DNA of 64,000 nucleotides from Anthoceros angustus (GCA_010909165.1 MU008158.1:2195478-2259477); one strand, 5' to 3'. Positions 37,131 through 49,791 are shown, counted from the stretch's first letter. The notes: generated by a model not told the origin, from the sequence alone. Numbers and translations: made by a program.

Positions 37131-38590
37131 TCCTCGTGTCAACATCTTCTTCTACTGGCAAGCAGTAGGGACCTGAACGCATTTTCTTTTTTCTCAAACT
37201 AGCCTCTGGTTCAAACAGGGAACCCACTCAGATGACACGGAGGTGCCCTCGGCAGAGCTTGTCTCTGCCGAGTGCAAGGTCAGTCCACCTTCTTGCCTAC
37301 TCTGCAGTTTTGGAGCTTTGATGCTGTATCTGTTCCTTGCAATCCTAAGGGCTGACTACCCGTTGTCATTCCATCTTCACTCTTACCCTACAAACTGATT
37401 TCCATGCTGTCTCTCATACTCACTCGTTATACATACAGCCTGGATACCATACTGAACTCCCATGACCCCCTTGCTCATGACATCTAAGTCTAGACACTCC
37501 ACTCAAACCCAATTCACCAGCATCTGGCCCGGGCGGGCTGGCTGATGCAGAGACCGGGCGGTCTAAAAAGGACTGAACGAACCCTACACTCAAATCAACC
37601 AGGCCTGGCTAAGACTATAGTCTCGCACAAAGAAGCATAGACGAAACTGGTTACGTAACATCAGGCCGTGAAACTCAGCCACGTACATTGCAAAAATAGG
37701 ACAACTGAAAAAGAAGGGAAGGCGTAAGCGTTGAACGACGCTCACAAATTGCTGGATCACTTCACTAGAATTGCGTCTACAAGCAAAAATTATTCCACTC
37801 AAGCATTTCGATCGACGCTGGATGTGACGCTTCTATATTGTAGCCCTTCATGCCTACATTATGGACCACAGATCTATATAGTGTGGCACAAATCTGATAT
37901 AAGCCTGAAGGGAGGCCACAACCACACGGGCATCTGGCTTCACACTGGATCTGCACACATGTACGATGATACAGCTGGATGGCATGCCTGTGTTGTCCCG
38001 GTGTTGCCTGTCTAGTCCCAAAAGGAGGAAGACCACATGAAGGCATCTAGTTCGGCCACCAATTCAAATACTTCCCTCCCAAATACATGCATTGCTTCTT
38101 GCGGTCTTCCATGAGAAGCATACATTTGGGGGATGTGAATCGCCCAGGAATGTGTCTGACTGATAGCCTTTTTTCACCGTAAAAGCATGGCTGCCCAGGT
38201 CCTTGTCCACTACACATTTTCCAGTGTGATGTAAACTAGAGATCTGCAAATAAAACGGTTTGTCTGCACCAGAAATTCCGAAGCCCCCACAGGATCACTG
38301 AGATGGCCCTTATACCTTGCTCACAGTATCAGCCAGTCATGTCCTTATCGTAACCTCCACGCCTGCGATGGTCAGGAAAATCCAGGATCCCTTGTGGTAC
38401 AAAGGTGGTGCATCTCGCGGCCTGGTTGTTTGCCAAAACTCAAGGAAGCAGAAACTCTTCCTCACAAGGGATCCAAACTCAATTCCGAGGCTCCAGACAG
38501 TCATCACGCACATGTAAGAGGCCCCGAGACTGGCAAACCGCTCAGTAGGTGGAACACGATATGTTATGAAGCAAGCAATCGAGCTTCCGG
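37131..38590 (-). other. No assigned gene; two exon-like minus-strand frames
   Basis: Two minus-strand stretches look exon-like. One, about 38600-38340, reads RVPPTERFASLGASY, MTVWSLGIEFGSLVRK, FLEFWQTTRPRD and PPLYHKGSWIFLTIAG. The other, 38231-38070, starts after a TTTGCAG acceptor and reads ISSLHHTGKCVVDKDLGSHA. Neither matches a family I can name. They could be exons of an unknown gene or of the decayed gene downstream. The rest (37131-37700) shows nothing. Confidence 0.3.
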
Positions 38591-39661
38591 CACATCATTC
38601 TTGCTTCAGTTAGCACCATATATGTGATCATCCTTTCGTTACACAACCAAGCTTGTTCAGCAGGCTTGTAGCCCTCGGGACCTTTTTGTTCCTTTTTTGC
38701 ACACCAAGCCATGTGTCTGTCCGAATGAACTCAAGGATCAGCCAGGAATTCATCTATGTGCATGTGTAGAATACGGGAAAACGATGAATACAACAAAGGC
38801 CTGGAAAATACGATAGTCTGTCTGCACCCCAAACCATACCGCCAAATTACTCCTCCTTCCCCTTCTTTCCTCCTTCCTTTGCCCTCCTCCCGAATTTCTT
38901 CCTTTTGCATCCTGGAGCTCTTCATTTTTCATCTCTCATTTGATCAACCCCTTTCCCTTCCCCTCTATCATCTCCTGGTGCCTTCGCCGGCGCTGAGGTG
39001 TTTCTTCAGTTTGTGGGGTTTCCAGGAGGTAGCTCACAGATGTTGTTGACAACCCGAGAACAGTCAGGGTAATCCTGACTGGAGGTGACATCCCTGAACA
39101 AGGTTTGCAGAACTGCTGGTCCCTTACACATGAACATTGACCACTGTCATATGATGAACTTGTAAACGGCTTCCTGAACTAAGGGCTGATCTTCTTCGAG
39201 ACTCACGATTGGAAGCGAACGTTGCAGGATTGGGAAATATTGGGGTACGCCCTGCTCCGTGGCTCTGTGTCAAATTGCTCAAATGAGTAGGTCAGGATCC
39301 ATCAGCTCGTCCATCAGCTTCTTCCGGACCAACTCTTGCTCCACCTCCAGCTCCGTGATGTCCTGGGGAGCTTCTGAGGCCTGCAAAAGTCACATGTCCA
39401 CTCTGACTCAAGTGCTGTGGGCGACCGTAGGTCGAAGCCACAGTGAGCTTTAGCCCTTAGAGGTTTTCTGTTCTGACGTTTTGCGGAAGGCCAATGGCAA
39501 GAAGCCCGGACATTCACGAGCACAGTTCACTCTGCTGTGGCTAGCTAGCTCGCTAGCTCTGAAACAGACCTGAAGAGAATTATGTTCACAAGAAGAGCTC
39601 CCCACATGCACGCCAGCTGAATTCTTACACTCCCGCGAACACACATGACATTAGAACCACC

Positions 39662-40216
39662 TCCCAGTTCTTTGCTGGCCAGCCTTTACTTGCAGCCAGC
39701 TAAAATTGCATCCACTTTGTCAACAACACCACAGGCAGCATGTGCGGACGAAGCCCGCTGTTGAGGCAGTGTATTAGATTACTACTACTGGAAAGCACAT
39801 ATCTCGGATTCATGAAGCAAATCATCTACTTGTAGGTGTGGTTGATGACCAGTGACCTGGTCAGGGATAAAAGCCTTACTTTCAAGAACATCTAGATTCA
39901 CCTTCCAGTTCTTTGCTGGCCAGCCTTCACTTGCAGCCAGCTAAAATTGCATCCACTTTGTCAACAACACCACAGGCAGCATGTGCGGACGAAGCCTGCT
40001 GTTGAGGCAGTGTATTAGATTACTACTACTGGAAAGTACATATCTCGGATTCATGAAGCAAATCATCTACTTGTAGGTGTGGTTGATGACCAGTGACCTG
40101 GTCAGGGATAAAAGCCTTACTTTCAAGAACATCTAGATTCACATACACAGCCATACCATAGACAGCCTTACTTTCAAGAACATCTAGATTCACATACACA
40201 GCCATACCATAGACAC
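39662..40216 (+). repeat. 241-bp tandem duplication followed by a 50-bp tandem duplication
   Basis: A 241-bp segment starting CCAGTTCTTTGCTGGCCAGCC, written here as adjoining runs, occurs at 39662-39902 and again at 39903-40142, nearly identical. Its tail, AGCCTTACTTTCAAGAACAT plus about 30 more bases, is then repeated once more (about 40117-40166 and 40167-40216). Block B has only a diverged single equivalent near 48420. Confidence 0.9.
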
Positions 40217-41341
40217 CGTTTAGAGAAGAGACAGTTCAAAACAACCAAGAATTTCCAATACCAATCGCAACATACATCCATGGAACACAACATATTCAAC
40301 ACTACCTGAGGTTCCTGTCCTTCTGCATACCGCCATCTTGTTGGAATACGAATCAGTCCACTACAAAAAAGATAACCTGCAGGCACATCCAGGAGTGACT
40401 CCGCAATGCCATCATAAACATGGGAAGCGTCGTCAGAGTGAAAGGTGCTGAACAAGCAAAATTACTCGGCAATTGACGAGCAGCGATGGACGCGGCACTT
40501 GCCTCTGGAACTCCAGCAAATCGAAGAGCCAGGGCAGGGCAGGGCAAGGCATGGCAGCTTGCTCGATCGCGAATTCAGCCATGCCAATGCTGCGTGCTGA
40601 AACAGCTCGACCTCATCCTCAAAATCCCGAGACTGCAGACAGCAATCCCTGATGGATTGGAAGCTACACGGGGCGTCAGCTTGAGCAGGAAATGACCTCT
40701 TGTTTCCATGCTGTGGATTGCTGTGCAGCGCCGGATGCGAGCAGGCCGACGCAGGGTGAGCGCGCTCGAGCGAGGAACACACGAACACACAGAATGGCTT
40801 GACCGCAGTTAGGAGCTCGGGTTGGGATAACCAGAGGGCGGAGTTACTTCAGAGGTTAGTTGCTGGACTGTGCACATTTACGCAGCCCAGGGACGGCAGC
40901 CCGGCGGGTACCGTTGAAGGTCGCCATCGCCGCGGAGGGGCGGCGGGTGGGTGGAAACGGAATCGGAGAAGCGAATCCTGGGTGCGGCGTGCGGAGTTAG
41001 TGGGGATTGGTAGCATCTTGGAGGCCTGTGCATGTTTGTACACAGGCTGCTGCCAGGGCGGCTGGAGCTCCATCGCTGCAGAGCCGTTAGGTGAGCCGAT
41101 GGGATGGATGGGTTCGCAGGCCGCAGGACTGGCCGGCGCTGTAAGCTGGCTGGCCAGTGGGCTCAGGGCACGCAGATCTTGTCAAAGTTTGCGACTGCCA
41201 GGCACTGGGAGTGGGAGCAGCTGCGTCAGGACATGTCTGTGCTTGTATGCGTACATGTATACAAATCGGGACCGTGTGGTACAATGCCGAGCTGTGTGCA
41301 AGGCTCCTTGCACCGGCCAGAGGATCCCAGTGCGCTCTGGC

Positions 41342-42875
41342 ATGAAGAAATCAGGCACTGTGTTTAAGGCCTGGGGGTGGCTGCCGCCGTCGTGGAAGCC
41401 TGGGCCTGGCTCGCAAGCGCAGCCGCCAATGGCGCAACAGCAAGAAGAGCATGCGCAGCACCCGTCCCCATTGAAGCACAAGCTGGCCCGGTGGAAGGAT
41501 TCTTGGATCCGCGAGTCGGAGCAGGAGAGCAGCGCCGGCGTGAGCGAGGTTGTGCAGCAGGAGCAGCAAGGCTCGATGCCGATGATTGTTTGCGAGGGCG
41601 GAGGGGGTCACCTGCATCGGGGCAAGCGCGTTGCCATGAACCCCGACGGCCCTGCTGGCGGAGATCATCCCAGGGAGGAGGTGGTAGCAGCAGCAGCAGC
41701 GGTACCGGGGATACCGGGACCGGTGCAGGCGGAGCCGAGGAAGATGCGGGTGACGGTGGTCCGGCACAAGCGCTACAGGCAGGTGCTGTTCGTGGAGGCG
41801 GGGAAGGAATTCGTGGACGTGGTGCTGGGGCTGCTGGCGCTGCCGAGCTGGGCGGTGCTGCGGCTTCTCAAGTCCGAGACCCGGCCGTCGCCCAGCCTGC
41901 ACCTCAACTCATCCGGCTGCATCCAGAACCTGTACGAGAGCGTGCGGGAGATGGATCCCGCCCTCTTCGTCACCCACAAGTCCAACCTGCTCATGGGCGA
42001 GGGGGCGCTCTCCTGCTTCCTCCCCTCGCTGCTGTACCTTTTGGCGGGCGTGGAGCTGCAGGCGCAGCAGGTGCGCCGTTCCGGTTCTGGAACCAGCAAC
42101 GCTGCTTCTGCCTCTCACGAGCAGCTTGCAGGTCATGGTGGCGATGGGCCTCCAGGCACGGAGTTCATCTACGGCTGCCATGGGCGCTATGTGGCCAACG
42201 GGATCTACGGGCCGGGCCACCAGCCGTGCCCCTGGATCGCGTGGGCGCCTGGCACCAAGTGCCCCAGCTGCGGGAACAGCATGACCATGCTCTACGGCCA
42301 AGTGGAGGCGTCCAAGAAGCGGAAGCGGCATGCCCACAACTCCAAGCGAAGGGTCACGCTTCTCCCCGGCGCCTCCGATCCTGAAGACGCTGCTGCCGCT
42401 GCCCCTGCCGCTCCTGCGCCTCTTCCGGTTGCCGTGTACGGGGCTGTGAAGGACAACGTGACCTTCATGCTCACAGATGGGTTGGAGGTGTTCCCCGCGT
42501 CCGGGACCAGGAGCTTGGAGCTGCTGGCCAGGAAGAGGTGGATCATCTCTGATCTGGAGAAGGTCTCATTGGAGCTCGGGCATGTTGAGGTACACACCTA
42601 GCTGGCTGTGTTTTGTTGGCAACATAGCTGCTTTCAGTTTTGACAAGGTAGATGCTTCAAATTTGTGTTGGGTTTGAGATAGCTTCCCTTTTGTATGCAA
42701 ACTTGCCTTCCCCAGATGCTTGCATCGAGATGACTGCCAGTCTGTCTGTACAGTGCCTTGCTTTGACAATATCATGCCTTTGGCTGCTGGTTGCAAGCAG
42801 GTGAAGAAGCTGATGGAACTGTCGCTCACGTCGGAGACCGTGCTCACTGACATTCTCACGCCCCTCATGCGATGA
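41342..42875 (+). CDS. DUF674 family protein, block A plus-strand copy
   Basis: Two exons, 41342-42589 and 42801-42875, giving 440 residues. DUF674 is a plant family of unknown function, often in tandem clusters. After a low-complexity, basic N-terminus come the hallmarks: KYRQVLFVEAGKEFVDVVLG (written RQVLFVEAGKEFVDVV), GLLALPSWAVLRLL, GCIQNLYESVREMDPALF, and a zinc-ribbon-like segment YGCHGRY...CPSCGNSM with two cysteine pairs. KDNVTFMLTDGLEVFPAS begins the second DUF674 repeat, ending in VKKLMELSLTSETVLTDI. A KKRKRHAHNSKRR stretch could be a nuclear signal (inference). The frame is open upstream of ATG 41342 to 40799, with in-frame ATG 41099. I chose 41342 because block B conserves M(K/R)KSG but not the upstream frame. 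It converges on the gene at 43763. Confidence 0.92.
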
Positions 42876-43762
42876 TCATCTCCATCCCGAACTCGTGTGA
42901 ATGTTGACAATGTTTTGAAATCCAGGCACTTGATCCCCTAGGCCTGCTGCACGCGGCCAGGGGTTCCAGTTCCAAGTGTGAATTCGATCCGTTCGGATCT
43001 CTAGCTAGCCAACAACCGGTGTAGCTGTCCTTTTAAAGCCCTCCGCATGACAGGATCCTGCGCTTGAAGGCATACATACGTAGGTGGGTAGCAGGACGTG
43101 CTGGCTAGCCCTGCACCAGCTTTTGCTCTCTGACTGTCGATAGAAGTGATGACGACAGCAACTCTGCGCGTATGTACAAATCTAGCAAGAGATTCCTCGG
43201 TTACACCACTCACATCGATATCACATCAAGTAGCACGTCAGTCCCCCGACAGCCGCGGCCGTGCTTCGCATTCAAGAGGAATCTTCCGACAACGGCAGCT
43301 GAAATGCCACCGTCCAACAGCGACGCCAAGTTCTGGCATTCCCCAGCTGGACAGGGCGCAGGGCGCAGGGCTGGGCCCCAGCCTCCCAGCCTCCAGCATG
43401 TACACACAGGCAGCAATTGCTCTCCGAGATTGGCATGCGATGCATCATTCCAAGGGAATTCGTGAATTTCACATCCGACTCATGGAGCAGTGTGCACGCA
43501 TCGGATTGGGCTTGCGTTTGCAAACATGACAGGCAGCGAGGCAACGGGAGCTCATGACTTCACACATGGACACTGGAATATTATCAAGAGTGTTCCTGAA
43601 TACAAAACACACATTGCAAATGAAATCAAAGCCAATCCAAAAAAAACAAGAAGCAGAGCGCCACAGCGCTGCTCCATGGTGCCTACACGCCTGCCACCAT
43701 GGGGCTTATACTTGTATGACCCGGCCCCGGCCCCGGGCGCAGCAAATCCAAGAGTATGACCT
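42876..43762. other. Spacer between convergent DUF674 genes (block A)
   Basis: Non-coding by inspection, though recognisably similar to 51174-52140 in block B (shared AGCAGGACGTGCT-like and ACACACATTGCAAAT runs). It holds the 3' regions of both genes. Confidence 0.6.
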
Positions 43763-44861
43763 CTAATGGTCGAACATGACGGCACCACTGAAGAAGTCGT
43801 TCGCATTCTGCATCAAGTCGAGCGCCCGGCTCAACACATTCAGTGAATTGCCAAGCACGGCATCCATAAGCTTGTCGATCTGGGTCACAAGCGAGGAACG
43901 TGCGCACACAAGTTTATTACCCGACCTCGGTGACAACCAGCACTGCATTCCAAGCCCTCAAGCGACGCACTCAGACAAGGCAGCAGACTTGTGGACTGGT
44001 AGCAAGACTCACCCGGGTTGGGTTGATGGAGAAATTCTGGACTCGCAGCTCGCGGGCATCCCGTATCCTCTTGGCGCGCAGGAGCCTCCCGATCACAGCC
44101 TCCTTGTGCCGCTTTGTGGAAGAGAACGAGAAGTTGAGATCATCCGTCACAAGGAAGGTCGAGCCTGCCCGGAAAAACTGACCATGCACACGCTCGCATG
44201 CAAGCTGCGGCGGGAAAGGAAAAGCCATCGCCCCCGGTGCTCGCGCCGCGGCCGCTGGCTGCCGCGGAGCTTGCTGGACCTCCGCCGCTGAACGCCAAGC
44301 CAGAACAGAATCTGGTCCGAGCGCCCACTCACCCATGGGCCTCCCGCAGCCCGGGCACCAGGAACCGAGGCCGGTGCTGTGCCATGGGCAGCCCGCGCCC
44401 GGCTCGGTGCTGAAGTTGGAGCACGCGTAGACGGGCAGTGTGTTGGCCATGCACGTCAGCCGCCATTCATGCGGCCGCAAAGCCATCACATCCCTGCGCA
44501 ACTCCAGGCCGAGATCTGTCAGCGCCCGGACCGGTATCCGGCTCACGCTTCGCTTGAGCTCCGCGGCGACACCAGTATGTAGGGCTAGTGGCTGGGCGAC
44601 CGGCGGGAGCCCACCTATTGATTCCATGCTACAACTCATGGTGAATTCCGCAGCCCTCAGGAAGATGACCTCCACGATCCATTGGACAAACCATGAGCCA
44701 GCTTCCACAAACACGATCTGATTGGTTGAAATACACACTACAGCCTTGACCCAGGTCCCTCTTGGCAGTGGACCTGCAGCTGCCATCAAGGAGAGGACAT
44801 TGCGAGGATTGTTTCGCGATGGCATGGTCACAGCTGATTGTGAACTGCCTACCCTGCTCAT
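43763..44861 (-). CDS. DUF674 family protein, block A minus-strand copy
   Basis: Two exons, 44861-44013 and 43879-43763, giving 321 residues. Hallmarks: NQIVFVEAGSWFVQWIVEVI, then ELKRSVSRIPVRALTDLG, YACSNFSTEPGAGCPWH and SWCPGCGRPM (zinc-ribbon-like, CPGC). FLVTDDLNFSFSSTKRHKEA and LRAKRIRDARELRVQNF lead into a last exon ending NANDFFSGAVMFDH. An alternative start is ATG 44825. It is one of two minus-strand members. It differs strongly from its block B partner, unlike the plus-strand pair, and is more distant again from the plus-strand type. Confidence 0.88.
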
Positions 44862-46379
44862 TCTCGCAACAGGGAGAAAGAAGGACCGGATCCGCTAGAG
44901 CGGACAAGCTCACCAACGCAAATGCAAACACAGAAAGGATGCGAGGAAGTTGCTTCGCATCAAGGACCAACAAATAAACAGACTACACAGAATGCGAAGG
45001 AAGCTGCTACACAAAGAAGCGCAAGCACACACACCGACACAAGCTTGATGCCTGAAAGTTGCTACACACCGGAGGGTAGACAAGCACGCTAGCGGGCAAA
45101 CAAGAACACGAGCACAAATGCTCGGAAAGGATGCGAGAAGATGCTACAGACGAAGGTTATGTAGGCGCAGAGGAGGGAGGTGTTCGACCTAACGGCAGTA
45201 AGGACTACACGAATGTGCGCGAGACAGCTGTTCCTGTAGATGACCATGAGTAAACTAACTAGTGTTGGGATTAATCTACACATTCACATATCCAAACTCC
45301 GACATTGCTAGGGTGGCATGTTTGTTCAAGTACATCGATGACGTGAGTGAACTTACTACATGTAATGTTAGGGTGCAATTCTGTATCCAAACCTTGACGT
45401 TTTCACAATGGCATGATGGCGCGTTTGACTTGAACATAGCTGACTTGAACGTAGATGACCGTGTTAATGTTAGGGCAAAATCACACATCCAAACCCTAAC
45501 ATTGTTACGGTGCAGTCACACATCCAAACCCTAACATTGTTATGGTATAGGTACGTATGTTCGCGTCTTGACCAAAACTTCAGCTTTTCGACGTTTCACC
45601 TCCACCCAATTAAATTCCATTCTTTATAACTTCACCATGGTTCATTGCGCTATATGCACATATATATGTAACTTCACCATGACCCCATTCTTACTTGTTC
45701 CATATTGTTTTGTGAGATAATGATACATAGTTAGTATTAATGCATTCACTTTGAAAAGAGGTTTTGATGTTTATTCTTGACCATGGTGTGGTAGTTTGTA
45801 CTTGCCAATTTGAAACATAGGGATAAACTAGTAAAAATGTTCTTAGCCATGTTGGAATGAAGAGCATGTGAATCCAAGGTGACGAGGTTAACCAATGAAA
45901 ATGGGTAATGTTTATTTGGGTGGGGTGTTATGTGTAAAACCATACATGAAACCAATCTTCCATGGTTTGACTTGGAGGATTGTCATAATCTTTGTTACAT
46001 GAGAAATTCACATCACTGAATTGTGTACACTCAAGTGAAACTTCATAGGAAGTTGGAATCATTGATGGAGTATGACCATGATGCATATTATTTTACCTAG
46101 AGATTGTTATATATTTTGAAGTAACCTCGTATGATATTATATAGTCAAATATTTATCAGTTATAATAATTTAATCTTTAGATTGAATATATAGATTTCAA
46201 AGCTAAAGATTACTACATAGTGAAGTATTTATTAGTTATTAAAATTTTTTATTTAAACTATTTATATAAAAATTAAGTTCAAAAGAGTTTTCTGAGCATT
46301 ATAATGTACATAGTTAATCTTCTTCACTTGACCTTGAAGAAAAATTTGGAAATACGAAGGTGCTAGTCTACGTACACCT
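44862..46379. other. Spacer between blocks, AT-rich, with short direct repeats
   Basis: Between 45270 and 45550 the phrase CA(C/T)ATCCAAACC(C/T)TAACATTG, or a diverged form, recurs several times, twice back to back near 45484 and 45522. The remainder (45600-46350) is AT-rich. No gene seen. Confidence 0.5.
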
Positions 46380-46990
46380 CGAACTTGCGCATGCCACGGT
46401 GCCCACACTTGCACATTTCAGGAGGGGGCACGTAAACGTCACAGAACCTGATGCAGCCATGCCTTCTTTAAATTATTGTTGCATAGCACCGCTAAGTTCA
46501 AGGGCTTCCAAGACCATGCTGTGCTGGAAATACCGTACAATCCGAGAAGCCCAGGTCACCACATTCTTCCAATGAGCCTGTCAAACACTGCCTGAGCATC
46601 TTCCAAGCTGCCACAATTTGCAAACATGTTAACCAGGCTGGAACCTACAACCGCGTCTGTCTGAAGCCCTTGCTCTTGACTCTGAGCACAAGCTGCTTCC
46701 CCTTGTCCAAACACATGGGGTACTCAATTTGCACATTCCTCCAAGATGCACACAAGGATCACAGATCAGATGCAACAATGCCTTCCTCTTCCAAGTGACT
46801 GTGAAGACGACGTGCGTCCTGACCCACGCCCTGCTGAGAATATTCTGCTATCAAGGCATTCCATTTCACCACATTCGTTTTATGATGTTCGTGAGATACT
46901 CCTGGCGCATCTTCCAACCTGCCACACCTTGCATACATGCGTGTCCTCCCCTAAGGAGATGCATCCCTGCATCTTTACAGCTATGCAACA
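46380..46990 (-). pseudogene. Decayed PPR (pentatricopeptide repeat) gene
   Basis: Minus-strand reading gives consecutive PPR motifs with frame breaks. First MYARCGRLEDA with NVVKWNALIAEYSQ (46950-46850), then GLQTDAVVGSSLVNMFANCG and SLEDAQAVFDRLI (46660-46560), then, in another frame, QHSMVLEALEL and FTCPLLKCAS. The MYxxCGxLEDA...NVVxWNAxI pattern is that of PLS-class organelle RNA-editing PPR proteins. Frameshifts and stops, and no E/DYW end, mark it as dead. Confidence 0.8.
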
Positions 46991-47747
46991 AAAAGTCAAT
47001 TACAGATGCAAGACATTGCTGTATTCAGATTAGTTTCTGAGTATGCTAAATATGTGCACATTGATTTCTGGTCGATGTTTGAGTTCATTCAGGCACACAC
47101 ATCACTTGGTGAAAGAACAAACAGGTGGGGTTACATGCTTGCTGAGAAAGCTGAGGAGTGAAACGAAAGAATTATGACATGGTGCCAAGTGACGCACATC
47201 ACGCTTGTGGGGATGATGTGCATCAGGCAGCACCTTGTGATTGATTCTTTTGTGTCACTACCAAGCTTGTCCAGCAAGCATGTGATCCGACCTGTTGGTT
47301 CTTTCACCAAACAATCTGTCCAACTGAATGGATTCAAGGATCAACTAGCAATCTACATGCATACATTTAACATGCGTAGAAACGATTCATAATGCAACAG
47401 AGGCTGGAAATTCAGCAGTATGTCTACACCTGAAATCATGTAGCCTAATTTGCTCCTCCTCCCCCTTCTTTCCTCCTTCCTCTGCTCTCATCCGGATCGC
47501 GAATATCTTCCAATATCGCATCCTACCATCTCTTCCTTTGGAAGATTATCCCCTTTCTCTCCCCCCTCCTATCATCTCGGGGTGCCTTCGCTCCCGAAGG
47601 TGTTTCTCCAGTTGGTGGGGTTTCGGGGTAGCTCAAAGATGATGTTGACAACCCAAGAACAGTGAGGACAATCCTGACTGAAGACCTGTATCTTGACACC
47701 TTGAAGGAGGCTGGCGCAACTCACTGCTGGCCCCTTACACACGAACA

Positions 47748-47857
47748 TACGATGGTGTCACACGATGCTGTCATACGATGCTGTCACACGATGCTGTCAT
47801 GCGATGCTGTCACACGATGCTGTCATACGATGCTGTCACACGATGCTGTCATACGAT
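47748..47857 (+). repeat. 14-bp minisatellite, about 8 units
   Basis: CGATGCTGTCA(C/T)A followed by C or T recurs without a break: ACACGATGCTGTCAT alternates with ACGATGCTGTCAC. The matching place in block A (near 39130) has only CACTGTCATATGATGAAC, so the array arose after duplication or was lost in A. Confidence 0.9.
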
Positions 47858-48529
47858 GATCTTGTAAACGGCTTCCTGAACTGAGGACTGATCTTCGATA
47901 CTCACCGATTGGAAGCGAACGTTGCAGCATTGGTATGGGTACGCCCCGCTTCTGTTCCCTTCCACCTACATCAACGCATCAAATGAACGTTTGACATACC
48001 GGTGATGTGTTAAGTTTTTACAATATTGACGGACCAAGTTTGGGCGGTGCGTGGCGGCCATTTGCCAGCTAATGACACGGAGCGCCAAACCTGTGTTACC
48101 TGCTGGCTCAAAAGCTCAAAAGAGTAGGTTAGGGTCCGGCAGCGTGCCCATCAGCTTCTCCGGGACCAGGTCTTGCTCCATCTCCATCTCAGGTCCGTGA
48201 TATCATCAGCTTGCGAGGCCTGCCAAAATCAGTTGTCCACTCTTACACAAGTACTCTGGTCGTCTGTAGGTCGAAGCCACAATAAGCTTTAGCCCTTAGT
48301 CGTCAAGATGAAACAGACCTTGAAATTCCGATGACAATCATGTTCACGACAAGAGATCTCCCCCTAGGCACGACAGCTGAAATCATAACTGAGGCACATG
48401 AAGTTAGAAACACATCGGAGCAGTTCTTTGCTGCCAAAGCTTTCCTTGCAATTGCCATCCAGTTTGGCAGCAACACGACCCGCAAGCATGTGCGTATCAA
48501 GCCCGCTGTTGAGGTAGTGGATTACTGCA

Positions 48530-48615
48530 CAGTACTTCAGTAAGTACTGCGACTGGTAATTCGCATGTATCAGATACTTCAGTAAGTACTGCGACTGGAA
48601 ATTCGCATGTATCAG
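48530..48615 (+). repeat. 43-bp tandem duplication
   Basis: TACTTCAGTAAGTACTGCGA and the following CTGG(T/A)AATTCGCATGTATCAG appear twice in a row, differing at about one base. Confidence 0.85.
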
Positions 48616-49558
48616 ACTCATGAAGCAGCAATTATCCCTGATCTCTGACCGTCTCTGATGGTTGTGGAACTCGCCACTGAAATTCCAGGAGATTGCAGAA
48701 CGAGTTTCATGGCAGGCCAGGGTTTCCTTGCTTGATTGCAGCCATTCCGATTGCTCTGTTCTAAGACGGCTCAATTTCCTCAAATTCCCGAGACTTCCGA
48801 CCGACAGCGAACCCTAGTTCTGGATTGGAAGCTGCAGGCAGTGGCAGTGGAGCAGGAGATGACGTCATGTTTCCATGCTATGGATTGCTGTGCAACGATG
48901 GATGCGAGCTCGCGTACGCTGGCAGAGCGCTCGAGCGGTAAGACACAGAATGGCTTGACCGCAGTTAGGAACCCGGGTTAGGTAACCAGAGGGCGGAGTT
49001 ACTTCCGAGGCGAGTTGCAGAACGGGACACAATTATGCAGGCCCCAGGAGACAGCGGCTACCGTTGGAGGTCGCTATCCCGGCGGGTAGGAGGAAACGGA
49101 ATGGGAGCGAAGAGAATCCTGGGTGCCCCGCGCGGAGTTAATGGGGATTGGTAGCATCTTGCAGGCCTGTGCATGTTTGTACACAAGCTTGCGGCTGCGG
49201 GGCTGGGCTGGACCCCATCGCAGGAGAGCCGTTGTGGCGTTGGGTGAGATGAGATATGGATGGGCTCGCATCTTGCAGGACAGGCCGGCGCCGTAAGCTG
49301 GCTGGCCAGTGAGCTCTGGGTAGGGAGGTGCTGTGGAATTTGCGAGTGCCGGGCACTGGCAGTGGGAGCCGGTAGCGCCGCTGCAGGCTAGGACATGTCT
49401 CTGCCTGTTGGCGTATGTATACCGATGAGGCCTGTGCGGTAGGTATGTCTCTGCCTGTTTGTATGTATACAATTGAGGCCTGCGTGCAAGGTTCCTTGCA
49501 CCGGGCAGTGCAGGATCCCAGTGCGCCCCGCCGTCACCCAGGCTGACGTCGCTTTGGC

Positions 49559-49791
49559 ATGAGGAAATCAGGCAGCGTGTGTAAAGCCTGGGGCTGGCTG
49601 CCGGCGTCGTGGAAGCCTGGCTCGCACGCGCAGCCGCCAATGGCGCAGCAGCCAGACCAGCACTCTGAGCAGCAGCAGCAGAGTGGGCAGCGCCCTCCCG
49701 CATTCAAGCACAAGCTGTGCCGGTGGAAGGACTCTTGGACCCGCGAGTCGCAGCAAGAGAGCAACGTTAACAGCAGCTTGAGCGAGGTTTC

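Larger units (their letters stand above)
38590..44861. repeat. Segmental duplication block A (pairs with 47200-53241)
   Basis: Block A and block B share the same order of features. It begins with a TACCAAGCTTGT / CACAACCAAGCTTGT stretch, then a pyrimidine-rich stretch (CTTCTTTCCTCCTTCC), then the GTTGACAACCC(G/A)AGAACAGT segment and a GGAAGCGAACGTTGCAG segment. Then come the plus-strand DUF674 gene, a shared non-coding spacer and the minus-strand DUF674 gene. The offset between blocks drifts from about 8.6 kb to 8.2 kb because of indels. Confidence 0.9.

Noticed and set aside
40799-41341. A 181-codon in-frame extension upstream of the block A plus-strand DUF674 gene
   Set aside because: It begins without an ATG, the first in-frame ATG is at 41099, and the equivalent region of block B is not open in frame. 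High GC alone can keep the frame open.
45270-45550. CCCTAAC-containing repeats as interstitial telomere sequence
   Set aside because: The units are about 38 bp and read CCAAACCCTAACATTG, not arrays of the plant telomere heptamer.
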